From Marinobacter aromaticivorans (GTDB lineage Bacteria > Pseudomonadota > Gammaproteobacteria > Pseudomonadales > Oleiphilaceae), in NCBI RefSeq assembly GCF_002806975.1, contig NZ_NIHD01000003.1, forward strand, positions 1 through 64,000: a stretch of 64,000 nt of DNA, given 5' to 3'. Shown piece after piece: positions 63,998-64,000 of this stretch; position 1 is the stretch's first letter; each line of letters starts with the position of its first letter. The translations under genes and the position numbers were made by a program. The notes below the pieces were generated by a model. That model searched no databases. It was not told where the DNA came from and worked only from the letters and a program-made list of their open reading frames with translations.

Positions 63998-64000
63998 GGT

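Overview
The window looks like a chromosome segment of a marine gammaproteobacterium close to Marinobacter. This rests on recognised gene families: polar-flagellum regulators fleQ-fleS-fleR, two flagellins with flaG-fliD-fliS, an OruR-type AraC regulator, gspN-gspC-gspD, tamA-tamB, lexA-sulA and a FadI-type thiolase. It was not tested by a database search.

Region by region. 1-1.0 kb is an array of G/C-rich palindromes enclosing a DUF559 nuclease-like gene. 1.0-3.0 kb is a TPR protein with a methyltransferase-like tail, a candidate flagellin-modification factor. 3.1-5.7 kb is a small accessory patch: ParE-like remnant, MntA/HepT toxin-antitoxin pair, trimmed pRiA4b ORF-3-type gene, and a DUF4160/DUF2442 pair. 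5.8-12.4 kb holds two divergent flagellins, flaG, fliD and fliS, with two good sigma-28 promoters. 12.4-20.1 kb holds argG, an AraC regulator, a REC-degenerate GGDEF protein, yajQ, an AmpG-like MFS transporter that seems to start at ATT, an alkyltransferase-like protein and hipBA. 20.2-31.5 kb holds fxsA, groES-groEL behind a sigma-32-type promoter, gspN-C-D, an M48 protease with LemA, and a GGDEF/EAL protein. 31.7-39.9 kb holds sodB, purE-purK, a coiled-coil membrane protein, a lipoprotein, a tRNA Val-Asp-Val cluster and a divergent SDR/thiolase pair.

39.9-57.6 kb holds an M24 peptidase pseudogene, cysJ-cysI, a degenerate RIC/hemerythrin protein behind a Fur-box-like site, an amidase, a voltage-sensor-like protein without a pore, tamA-tamB, a class I GATase with an amidoligase, lexA-sulA behind an SOS box, and two small hypotheticals. 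57.7-64 kb holds a DUF1329 exported protein, a FliT-like protein and fleQ, fleS, fleR with a sigma-54 promoter before fleS.

The flagellar genes at both ends form one regulatory logic: FleQ and sigma-54 drive fleSR, FleSR drives middle genes, and sigma-28 drives flagellin and cap genes. In Pseudomonas these blocks are adjacent; here fliS and the fliT-like/fleQ block lie about 47 kb apart.

The least explained structures are two intergenic elements (13.9 and 33.6 kb) that share a loop but have unrelated, self-complementary stems, and the palindrome array around the DUF559 gene.
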